Assembly (NCBI RefSeq): GCF_050947875.1
Contig: NC_134568.1
Span: 265,389,815 to 265,453,814 of the forward strand
Source: Dermacentor variabilis
Lineage: Eukaryota; Arthropoda; Arachnida; Ixodida; Ixodidae
Reading direction: 5' to 3'
Length of the DNA: 64,000 nt
Shown: positions 43,436-53,606 of the stretch, piece by piece
Layout: every line of letters begins with the position of its first letter
How positions within the stretch are numbered: the stretch's first letter is position 1
The notes under the pieces: generated by a model
What the model saw: only the letters and a program-made list of their open reading frames with translations
What the model was told of the DNA's origin: nothing
The model's database searches: none
Position numbers and translations under genes: made by a program

Positions 43436-45523
43436 CGGGGTTCGTAAAGCTGGTCGGGCCCCAGCCCCTCCCAGAAAAATGAAAACTTTCAGCCTATGGC
43501 CAGGATGGTAGGTGCATTCATGTGTTATGTGCGAGAGTGTCGCTGTGTGGTTGCTATACCAGGGACATGTCTGAGACGTATATCTTCTGTCTGGAGAGAT
43601 GGCGTGTAGGCAGGAAAAATGTGGATATGTGTTTGCTTGCAGGCGGCGCCAGACCCTGGCCTGGAGTTTATTGAGAGCTTTGCGTGGGGGAGCATATTGT
43701 GTTCTTTAGAGACGTTGGTCCTGCAGTATTTGTTGACTTGTGGTTAATAACTCGTTGGTCACTAGTCGGTCTGTCCAGGGCTGAAGGACGGTGTGGTCTG
43801 CTACTCGGCTAGTGAGACCTCGAGCTGCACAGTCCGCCTTTTCGTTGCCCCATAGGCCTTCATGCCCGGGGCACCAGATGATACAGTGGGTCCATTCTAG
43901 TGAACATGAGCAGCCCAAGATTTGAATGGCTTGTATAGGGAGTGTTCCATTAATGTATAAATAACATGCCACTTATGAGTTCATAAGGAAGCGGGCAGAC
44001 CTTCGCTTGCTCTCGGCATCGTGAAGTGCGAGAGCAATCACTGCTGCTTCTGCTGCTGGGCTGCATCCAGTGGCGATGGAGGCAGAGGCTACCAGGTTCC
44101 CCTGACTGATGAAGGCGATTGTGTATTTCATCTCGCGACGTGGCAATGAAGGATACAGGCTAGCATCTGTGTAGTATGTATCTAGGTCTCTGAAACAGCG
44201 TTTGTGCAACATGCAGACAGGCACTGCTCTCCTCTCTTGATTGTGGGTGGAGTGCATGTTCTTGGGGACAGGGTCTACTACAAAGTTCTCTCTAATTTGG
44301 TTAGGCAGGAGTTGTGTTTCTTCTTAGCAGTACTGGGGTGTCAGCAGGAACCCTAGCCATTGAAGAAGGTGCCTTCCCTGTTGTGTCTTGTTGAGGTGCT
44401 CCATCTGCGCTATGAGCGTCGCGCTTGCTAGCTCCTCAAAGGTGTTGTATACCCCTAGTGCTAGTAATTTCTTTGTGCTTAGGCCTGACGGTAGCTGTAA
44501 GACCATTTTGTAGACCGTTGTTATAAGAGTGTCCATGCGCTCGGTCTCTCTTTTGCACTTGACTTGATATGGGAGTGCGTACATGACACGGCTGATGATG
44601 AGGGCTTGTACCATTCTTATGGTTTTGCCCTCTGTGAAGCCATCTTTGCTGTGCGCTACTCTGGCGATGAGTGACGTGATGGTTCTTAGACGTGATTCAA
44701 TTTCTTTAAAACTACCTTTATGCCGTTTTTCTCCTGGATGTGCATACCTAGTAAGCATGTTGTCGGTACGCGCTTTATGGTTTGCCCTGCAATCTCGAGG
44801 TGTATTGGCAGGACTTGATGTTTCTTAGCTTGCCTGGGCCAGATTTGAAGGAACTCAGACTTGTGTGAGGCACATCTCATTCCTGCTGTAGTTATGTATG
44901 ACTCGATGTGTTCAATAGCTCTCAGTAATGTGTTTCCTCTGTCGCCGTATGAACCCTTGATTGCTCATAGGGTGATATCGTCAGCATAGAAGGCACATCC
45001 GAGTTTCGGGATGTTTTCCAGTTGTAATGCAAGTTTTCTAAGTCCCATGTTGAAGAGGAAAGGAGACAGTATTGATCCTTGCAGAGTACCTTCATACGGT
45101 AGATGCTATATGTCTGATTGTATGTCTGCTATGCTGATGCGGGCTTTGTAGTGAGTGAGTAAAGCGACGGTATACTGATATACTCACTCTCCGCATCCTA
45201 TGGTGGCGAGGCCATCTAGGATGGTTTCGTGTGCTATATTATCAATGGTTTTTTCCACATCCAGGGCTAGGAGTATGTTGTTGTTGCTGCCCGGTTGTGG
45301 GTTGAGTACTTCTTCCATGAGGAGCAGGAAGACATCCTGTGCTAACATGCCTTTCCGGAATCCGTACATGCAATTGGGGTGTAGTCCATGTTCATCCATG
45401 GGTTGTTCAATTTGAGTAAGTACGATTCGTTAAAAAAGTTTGCCCAGGCAAGACGTGAGCAAGATCGGTCATAGTTGATTGAGCCTGCGCGGTTTTCTCA
45501 GTCTGGGAACCAACGGGAACCAA
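43436..45523 (-). mobile_element. 5'-truncated I-like LINE with RNase H
   Basis: Minus-strand frames give, in order, an RT fingers segment near 45440-45510, YGFRKG near 45355, the catalytic FYADDITL near 44960, a thumb/linker region, and an RNase H domain (YTDASLYPS at about 44155, then CIIWCPGHEGLWGNEKAD at about 43835-43890). RNase H after RT is the hallmark of the I group (I, R1, LOA relatives). The 3' part runs to the CA microsatellite. The 5' end stops at 45523, where duplication copy B begins. Confidence 0.78.
43560..45510 (-). pseudogene. I-like LINE ORF2 relic (RT and RNase H)
   Basis: At least six stops or frameshifts interrupt the frame, for example near 43973, 44324, 44972, 45110, 45184 and 45430. 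The RT YADD and the RNase H Asp of YTDAS are still present, so the decay is by nonsense and frame changes rather than by loss of active-site codons. Confidence 0.75.
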
Positions 45524-48500
45524 ACCAAAGGAACACTTTTTTTTTTCACACATTAATTATAATGCGCACTGACTAATGTGGAAATAATAAAATGTGCTGT
45601 TGCTTACTCTCATTTGTTCACATTTTAGTCTGCACTGACTGTACAGCGAATTAAAAATGTTTTGGCTAAACTTGCTGGGCTATCTAAACTACAACTTCTC
45701 ACAATTTCCATAGTAGCAGGTGCCATAGGCCATTCGTTATTGCACCTACAGAATTAGATCAATTTGACTTACTGTTTTTCTATGCATTGTTAAACTTTTC
45801 CGTGGCATTTCTTCTATTACCAACATCATGCACTGTCTGAAATGACGAATGAACTTTAACTATTTGTCAGATTTTAAACTTTTTGGTAGATTGGGGAGTC
45901 TGGAAAAATAAAACTTTGACTAGAGCTATAGTCCAAACTAGCTTCCAGTGCTTCTAGTACTTCTTCTATGAAGAAATGCAAAATTTGCGCTTTACTTAAC
46001 TTGGCAACTTAAGTTTTAAATGACAGCAGCAGTGAAGGCACAAAAGATTCTCTCGGTTGGTCAATTTTCTGATTCAATGATATGCTGTTTTAACTATGTC
46101 TCCAAAAATGATAGATGATCATGACTGCATGTTACATCATTAATTGTGTTCTACTAATATGAAAAGCGACTTTATTTTCCCCACCATGGGTTGCTTTTAT
46201 CCATCAGTGTTTCGACAGTGCATGTACAAATTATTACGAGCAACCCTTCCCATGGTGTAGGGCTTCCACTCACACCAGAGCACACAGTCAAATTCAGACT
46301 TACATTCTACTGAAGCTTGAATAGCCGTCTAATCTCTGGCATTTGGAGCACCGCCTGTGCAAATGCCCTTATTCATTACTGTAAGATATTGTGCAAGACC
46401 CCACTTCACTGTAGAGCACTGTACAGGAACTGAAGAAAACATGTGGAGGCTCCAGCGCCAGTAGAATGCACACTAGACCATCTTGCTTGCATAGAAAAGA
46501 TGATTGAATGCAATAATAAAGTAAGAGGAGGTGTCTGTGTGCTCCCTGACCTGACAAACATTGCTTTGTTAGCCTAAAGAATATAGTTATAACAGCAAAC
46601 CAGCTGCCTGCTAAAATGAGTAAAAAGAAATGCTCCCTGTACAATAGGAACTTACCCATTTTCACATTTGCTAAGCTATGGCTTTCCCACACAGCACTGA
46701 CATTACCCCCCCCCCCCCCCGTGGCTAGTGGTGACGCCAAAAAACTTCTTCAGATTTTTTGTTTTGTTTTCGTGATCAGACGTACAAAACTTTGAAACAG
46801 GAACTAGGCGCATGTTTTCCATATTTCAGATTTTCTTTTATCCTCAGTTATATATATATTACTACTATCATTCGTGTTCCTTGACATGCTTCTTTGAAGT
46901 TTCACATTAGAATTCCTGAAGATTGTCAGAGCAATTATTACTGCCATATATACATTCAAAACACCTGTGATCAAGATATCATTTCATGTAGCACAGTATA
47001 GGTTGCGACTGCTCCGTCAGGAAATACAATGTTAAAATGTAAAAGCACTGAAATGAGGACATTCGTAACAGTAAGGAAAGAGTTAAAGGGACACCAAAAA
47101 GAAAAATAAGTCAAGTTTTAGTAAATTACCCTCCTAAAACACCAAAAAAGCCACTCTTACTGTGACAGAAGGCTGGATAAGCCAGGAAAGATGCAAAAAT
47201 GAGACTCCATTATTTTAAGTGGGTAAAAATCAACGAACATTGTATTCAAAAGGAGCCAAAGACTGAACGTGGACTTTTACTGAGGCATCACAGCTGAATT
47301 ACAAAAAAACACTTTTAAATCCATGTCGTCACACTGATATAATGGCAAAAGAAGGTTCAGCACGAAATTTTAAAAATTGAAATTAAAGCTTTCATTCTTT
47401 TATTAATCAACCATGAAATTAACAAAAATCTAGTTTTGAAAGAACCCATATCAACTGAAAGCGATTCAGGAGTGCTTCCCTTTAGTGTGCCTTTTCGAGT
47501 TTCCATCTGAAGCCGTAAAATTCCTTGGCAATGCACAATATCTGCAATCGGTAGATATTTAGACTCATTATTCCAAGAAAATATGTGCTTCCTTACCTCG
47601 CATTCAATGTCAGTTTGTGTGCCCATGATCACAGTAGATTTCTTGTCATCATCAGTTTGTACTAACGCATGGTGTAGAGGTAACGAACCCTCCCTTTGGT
47701 CATTCTTCCTGAAGGTGCTTGACAGGTTTGTCTGAGTGCTGTCATGTCCAAAAGTTTGGTCAAGTACGTCAGTCTGAATGCTGACTTCAGCATATGTTTC
47801 AGTTGTAGCATCTTTTTTATTCCCCTTGGTTGCCACCAAGTGCATGCTGTCTTCGGTCATCTTAGGCGCTGAAGGCTTTTTTGGCGTACTGAAGACTAGA
47901 CGCCGCCGTACATTTCTAGTTTTTGTTTTCCATGGGGAAAGCAGAAAGCTCTCGAGAGACATTGGATTTCCTTGGATGACCATGCTTTCCTCCCAAACTG
48001 AAGACAGCGTCGGGAGGCTTTCACTTTTGTTACTCTGCCACTAAGAGAAAAGAAGATGCAAGTACAAAAAGTAATGTAATGGCTAACAAAAGAAAACCAC
48101 TGCAACAGAAGTTTCTTAGGCAGTGTAGTGAAAGTGAGAGGCTAAAATACTGAAACACAAAGCACAAACCGCCACATTAAGTATTAACCAAAGGCTGCCA
48201 TGCTAAACAAAAACTAAGGGTGTGCGAATATCAAGATATTCAAATACCAATTGAATATGAATACTTACAATCGAATATTGAATTGGATATCAAATAACGA
48301 TATGTACATGCATTTATTAGCAAATTGGTTTATTTTAACATGATGTTGGAACAAAGCAATTACATTATCAGTGGTAAAAAACTAGTAAGCCGTTACACTA
48401 AAAGGTTGTGTATTTGGCCCATGTTAGCTTTGGAAAATTGAGTAATTTCCACTAGTTGTCTATTCTCGCCAACCTGTGCCTTATCGTACTGCATCAGTTT

Positions 48501-48538
48501 CCCGTAAACGCCAAGACATTAGACCCTGTATCAGCCGT
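45524..48538. repeat. Segmental duplication, copy B
   Basis: The mate of 30778-34066, from ACCAAAGGAACAC to GTATCAGCCGT. It lacks the SINE found in copy A and has a C-run of thirteen at about 46707-46719, where copy A has normal sequence. It continues beyond 48538 through the rest of the hAT MITE, unlike copy A. Confidence 0.9.
47597..48040 (-). CDS. Internal exon A2 (near-identical copy of the exon at 33092-33535)
   Basis: The same acceptor (TTTTCTCTTAG) and donor (TGCGAG|GTAAGG), the same 444 nt and phase 0/0, open throughout. Seven differences from A1: five change an amino acid (R to W at the first codon, E to V, V to I twice, R to Q), two are silent, and five are C/T or G/A differences at CpG. 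Reading frame and both splice sites are kept, so it may still be usable, but the ratio of changes gives no sign of strong purifying selection since duplication. Confidence 0.6.
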
Positions 48539-48932
48539 CACTTAGAGCATTTGCTTTCATTCAATAAGCTCAGGATTGGGAATGGAACTTGCAAGAGATT
48601 GCACCCTCACTGTTTGCAAGCCCAAGCCCCTCGCTACTGAGAGGTTGGGTTTCCTGTAGAGCTTATACAGCCAGTGAATAAGCATGTGTTACAGGCGAAA
48701 CTTCGGCAGCAATACGAAATTATCCCAAAACTCAGCACAACATCAGACACACTTTCTTAGATTAGATAGAAATAAACGCTAAAAACCATGTTTGCTAGTG
48801 CACAACCATCAATATAATAGATTTGTTTCAAATATTCCTATCCAATGGAATATTCAAAAATTTTTGAAAACCTAGTTCTCGAATTGAATATCAATATTAA
48901 AGATGAAATTTTTGAATATTCACACACCCCTA
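48215..48932. mobile_element. Complete hAT MITE with 8-bp target duplication
   Basis: The ends TAAGGGTGTGCGAATAT and ATATTCACACACCCCTA are inverted, and ACAAAAAC flanks both sides (48207-48214 and 48933-48940), the 8-bp duplication typical of hAT elements. The 718-bp interior has no transposase. The same insertion is present, cut short, in duplication copy A. Confidence 0.9.
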
Positions 48933-48940
48933 ACAAAAAC

Positions 48941-51077
48941 AGTTCTGGAGGAAAATAAATTACAAACACATTAGCAGAAGCACACATGCGCAGTTTCTTT
49001 TAGCCTTGCACAGAACTGCATGCTATTACACTACCAGCAGAGGACTGTGTATAGTAGTACATGGAATGTTTCAGCAACAAGTCTACATATAAAAAATAAG
49101 AATTCAAGACAAAAATATCACTTTTTTCTGACCAACAGTTAGAAATTGTGAAAATTGCCAATGAACTCATTAACCAAATTTCTCTCAGTAGCACAGCACA
49201 AACAGCAACTGTGGAATTGAAGCTGGTCAGTGCTTGAGGGATGTCAACTGAGCAAGAATTTTGAGACTACCACAAGTTTTGAAATATATATCTGCAAACT
49301 TGCAGCTAAATGTATTGGTGTTCAATGTACTTTACGAGAAATCCTTCATTTGGCAGTGCTGTACAAAACTACACGGAACACCAATGCTTTTCTTGGCAGA
49401 TAATGATAATAAATGTCTACAATAACATAGTATGTATATAATACAGCCTGTTGTTTCATTTGTGACAGAACATGTAAAGTTGCAGAACTTGCAAATTGTA
49501 CCCTGAGGAAAAATCAGGCATTAGAGGGGGCATTCTTTACAAGAGTTAGGTTGACTGTTCCTTTCCACTAACAATACATTTATTTTTACTTAACACATGG
49601 ATCCACACTAGCCTATTCTTATGAATCCAGAAGCTTTCCATGAGTCACCTGGTGCATACAGAGTACTAGTGATGATTCAGATCTAGTTCGACAGTCAAGA
49701 ATGCAGGAAAGACTCCTCCCAGAAAACATGATATGCCTGCCACTGCAATCTTCGTGCCACTGGCATGAAGTGGAAGAATCTCACTTCTTCAGCAACAATG
49801 AGCATAAGCTGTCACAGACAGCACATGTGAACAGTAAAGTAGGTGTGTGTGGGGAGCATGACAGCTCACAGCACAAATGGATAGCTTGAAAAGCGATTGT
49901 GAGAGCGCTTTGCCTGACTTCCTGCACAAAACACTTCTTTGCAAAAACCCCCTCATCCCAGTGTGTAAGAGCACGCCACCAAGAAGCTGCACCAAAAACC
50001 TGAATGGCCAGGTTGATCGCTTCACAGTGGGCGTCACTCACACTTTAAGAACAAGCTACCTCCACAGGGTGAAGGGCTTCACTACAAGAAAGTCTTGGAG
50101 CTAGGGGAAGGCAGGGGCAGGGATACAAAGTATAAGAAGGTCATGGAGATTAGGATAAGGCGATTCACAGATGTGTATACGTACGTTCCTCATGAGGAAG
50201 CAAGCTTTTGCTGTATGCTTGACCTCGTGCAGACTACAACTAACTCAAACAAGTCTCAAAATTGTTACCGGTGCAGCATGTTCTTAATGCATTTTGGAAC
50301 CACTTAACTAAAAACTCTCGATTAGTTCAGACTTTGACTTCCCAGGGCAGAGAAGTCTGGCCACTAGTGATGCTGAAGTGCGCAATGTCTGGCGTGAAAT
50401 ATGATTAATCAAAACACGGTCCCATTGAATAGACAAGCTGCTGCGCATGCTGATGGGGGCCAATGAATACTTGCACCAATCCAGTCATGCATCCTTGCCT
50501 CTGATACCCCTTGATGTGGTTTGCCAAGCGAACTCTCTTATTTCTGCCATTGAAACAGTGGTAGCCCATTGCTTACTTTTATATATTATTCTGTATTTAA
50601 CAATCTGTGTAATGACTTGCAGTTTTCTTTTTGCCCATTTTGAACAAAATATGATCCATGGCTGCTTGAGTTAATATGAGAGAATTTAATTTGGTTCATG
50701 AAAATTTAACCTATATTTTAAATATGCGGCATGCTGTGTTCGGTAAAGAAGCTGGTAATTATGTACGCTGCCACTTCTCTATGAGAGCCGCTATTGTTAA
50801 TTTTAGAAATGCTATCTGCAGAAAAGTGGTCCTTTCCTGCTATTACTACCGCCATAGAGTTGCAAAACGACACTAACCTTATCTGAGGAGTGAAAACACT
50901 TAAAAGTATGCTGTAGGCAATGTTTTAAATTTCATTTCCATGACTGCAAGAAATATTGGCATGAACTAATTAACAAGTTTATTGCCTGACTGATTTTACT
51001 GCCACTAACATTCTCTTATGGCTCGATACCCCAGAGGCTTGGTCATAGCCTCAGAGGCATCAAGGCTGACAGTTATA
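48941..51077. other. Unassigned intron-like stretch
   Basis: Open frames at 49701-50104 (plus) and 49781-50041 (minus) overlap one another. The minus frame contains NLAIQVFGAASWWRALTHWD and a Cys-rich tail, and the plus frame ends with THTLRTSYLHRVKGFTTRKS. Either could be a fragment of an old element or gene, but no domain or splice boundary lets me choose. The rest is AT-rich with no supported feature. Confidence 0.3.
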
Positions 51078-51701
51078 CGGTTTCCCAAGTATCATGCATC
51101 AATATTTGAATATATGCAAATGCCACTTAGCAAGACAAAATCAAGGTAATGCTGTTTGCCGTCACTTTGAGATACTCAGATTATTTTCTGCATTCTGCCT
51201 AATGACATAATTAGTCTTAATTAATCAACTTCTTGAATATTATAATTAGACTAAAAGTGTCAATGAGAAAACTGTAGAGCAGCATGAAAAACTCCCGATA
51301 TAGCTCTCTGCTGCTCAATACATGCTATATAAAAGTGTTTTCCAAGCATGAAAGAAGCCCGCAAATACATGCAAAGTGCCTTGAGCGGCCAGTCGTGTGG
51401 TAATTTTGTGTGTATTCGCGGGCTCCTTTCATGCTCGAAAAAACTTTTATGTACATATTAAGCAGCAGAAAGCTGTATCACGAGTTTTTCATGTTGCTCT
51501 ATAAGTTTCTCATTGACAATTTTCATCTATTTATAATATTTTAGAAATTGATTTCTTAATTAAGACTAATTATCTAATTAGGTTGAATGAAAAAAATAAT
51601 TTCAGTAGCTCCAAGCAGCGGCAAACAACATTACCTTGGTTCTGTCCAAATACATGGCATTCACATATTTTTAAACTCTGGCTAAAGTTAGATGGGAGAC
51701 C

Positions 51702-51704
<3 letters not shown>
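51078..51704. mobile_element. Foldback MITE, copy 2
   Basis: The same family as 1707-2328: it shares GAGATACTCAGATTATTTT, CTCAATACATGCTA, AAAGTGTTTT and TCCAAGC blocks, and its halves are inverted copies. TA lies at both edges (51076-51077 and 51705-51706). The right edge runs into a long TA array, probably grown from the target site. Confidence 0.75.

Positions 51705-51763
<59 letters not shown>
51705..51763. repeat. (TA)n microsatellite at MITE edge
   Basis: About 29 TA units directly after CCCTG of the MITE. The Tyr-Ile repeat frames over it are not coding. Confidence 0.9.
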
Positions 51764-51765
<2 letters not shown>

Positions 51766-51939
51766 CAATCAACTATATTTGCCTTGGAATAGGAGGAGTA
51801 CAGGACTAAAAGCTTGAGCAGCTTGACGAGGTCCCGACCCCTTACAGTTGGCAAAACAGCAGGATGACGGTAACTCATGCACAAAGAGTTCAAATAAATC
51901 AACGAATATTATATAACATCGAGCAAAAAAAATTTAACA

Positions 51940-53445
51940 AAGCGCAAGAACAATACAACCCAATTGCATAGGCTTGAAATGGCATGAACATGAAAAACAG
52001 CGATCGACAAGTAGAGGGGAAAAAAATTCAAAAGGATGTACTACATATTCCTGAAAATAAATGGACTGGGCGAAACGTTTAATGAGAGAATTTTGATTAC
52101 ATGAAGAGTCAAAATCTCCATGGTTTAATAGATTCAGAAGGGAAGGTAGCCTATAGGACAAAGATTGTTCATCATAAGAAGTTCTAGGGGTGGGTACAGT
52201 CCACATTTCTTTATGCCTGGTTCAACGAGCACTTGTGTTTGCTTTTAACTAAGCAAGATTAATTATGGTATTGGTACCATACTTAACAAAAGCTTTATAA
52301 CACAACATCAGCCTATAATTATATAAACAGAATACTGGAAGAATTTCGTACTTTGTAAAAAGAAGTTTTGTAGAAGAAGCATAATGTACAGCAGCAATAT
52401 GTCGTATGGCTCTTTTCTGCAGCAAATACAGCTTGCGCAAATTTGTTACGCCAGTAATACACCACACTACACTGCAGTACTGCAACATAGAGGACACTAA
52501 CGCATTGTAGATCATAATCTTCACCTTTGTAGGAAGAATACATCGCATACGTGCAAGGACATCAATGGCAGATGACATCTTTGAATGGAGGTTTTCAACA
52601 TGTACATTCCATGCAAGGTGCTTTGAAAAATGTATTCGAAAGGTTTTAACAGAATCCACCAACTCTAACTGCTGAGAGCCCAAAAATAAATTAAACTTCT
52701 TTGTCAGCGTTTTTCCTTCAGGCTTGTACAAAATAACTTGTGTTTTTGAAGGGTTTATTTTTAAAGAATTCACCGTGGCCCAGGCATCTAGGTTAGACAG
52801 CGTTTTGTTAGCCATCGCTTCTATCTCTGTTTCCAAGTTCCCTGTAATAAAAACTGTCGTGTTGTCAGCATAAGAGACAAATTTTGCGTTGTCTGTGCAG
52901 TGTACAATATCATTTATGTAAATCAAAAAGAGTGGCCCTAGAATGCTTCCCTGTGGCATACCAGCAACGACCGGCTTCCTTGCAGATGTTTCATAGTTTG
53001 TATCTACGAATTGTGTCCTGTTTGAAAGATAGGATTCTAAAAGCGCCTGCGCTGTTCCACGCACACCATAGTTTTCTAATTTGCTAAGAAGGATGGTATG
53101 ATCAATTAAGTCAAATGCCTTGGAAAAATCGGCTCAAATCGTAATCAAATGGCCTAATGCCATTTGATTACGACTGAATGCACCTATAATTATTTCTTTT
53201 TGAGTCAAGAGGGCTGTTTCGGTAGAGCGATGCTTCCTAAACCCATGTTGAAAGTTTTGAAACAAATTGTGGTGATTAAAAAATGATAGCAATCTGATAT
53301 GCATCAATTTCTCAATACCTTTAGAAAACACTGGAATTATCGAAATGGGTCAATAGTTGTTTAGTGCCCCCTTATCACCATGCTTGAAGACTGGAACAAT
53401 GCGTGAAGTCTGCATTTGTTTAGGAAATATGCCTGTAGTTAATAC
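51940..53445 (-). pseudogene. LINE reverse transcriptase and C-terminal part, decayed
   Basis: It contains FSKGIEKLMHIRLLSFF, QHGFRKHRSTETALL (about 53225-53265), AGMPQGSILGPLF (about 52930-52965), the catalytic box as SYADN (about 52860) with Asn for the second Asp, and a C-terminal LLQKRAIRHIAAVHY segment (about 52390-52430). A stop follows a perfect local hairpin at 53139-53173. The changed active site argues against activity even before the other breaks. Confidence 0.8.
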
Positions 53446-53579
53446 TGTTGCAGGAACAAAGCAGGTCCACGTGTGTAAAATAACGTATATTTACACCTGA
53501 GGTATATGGCGTTCAGGCAACAGCCAGACTTCATCTTCCTCTAGTCCAATTCAACTTCTTCCTTTCCTTCACCGTAACA
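53446..53579 (-). repeat. 3' LTR of gypsy 53-58 kb
   Basis: 134 bp, the mate of 58567-58700 with roughly a dozen substitutions. Confidence 0.88.
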
Positions 53580-53606
53580 TCACCCCCCCCCCCCAGTGGG
53601 TGCAAG

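Noticed and set aside
45479..45523. TTGAGCCTG shared near the left edge of both duplication copies (30762 and 45479)
   Set aside because: At 45479 it is part of the I-like LINE coding sequence, so the 9-bp match is probably chance rather than microhomology.
49701..50104. Overlapping plus and minus frames that look partly protein-like
   Set aside because: No splice borders, domain or repeat family could be assigned, and both strands are open over the same bases.
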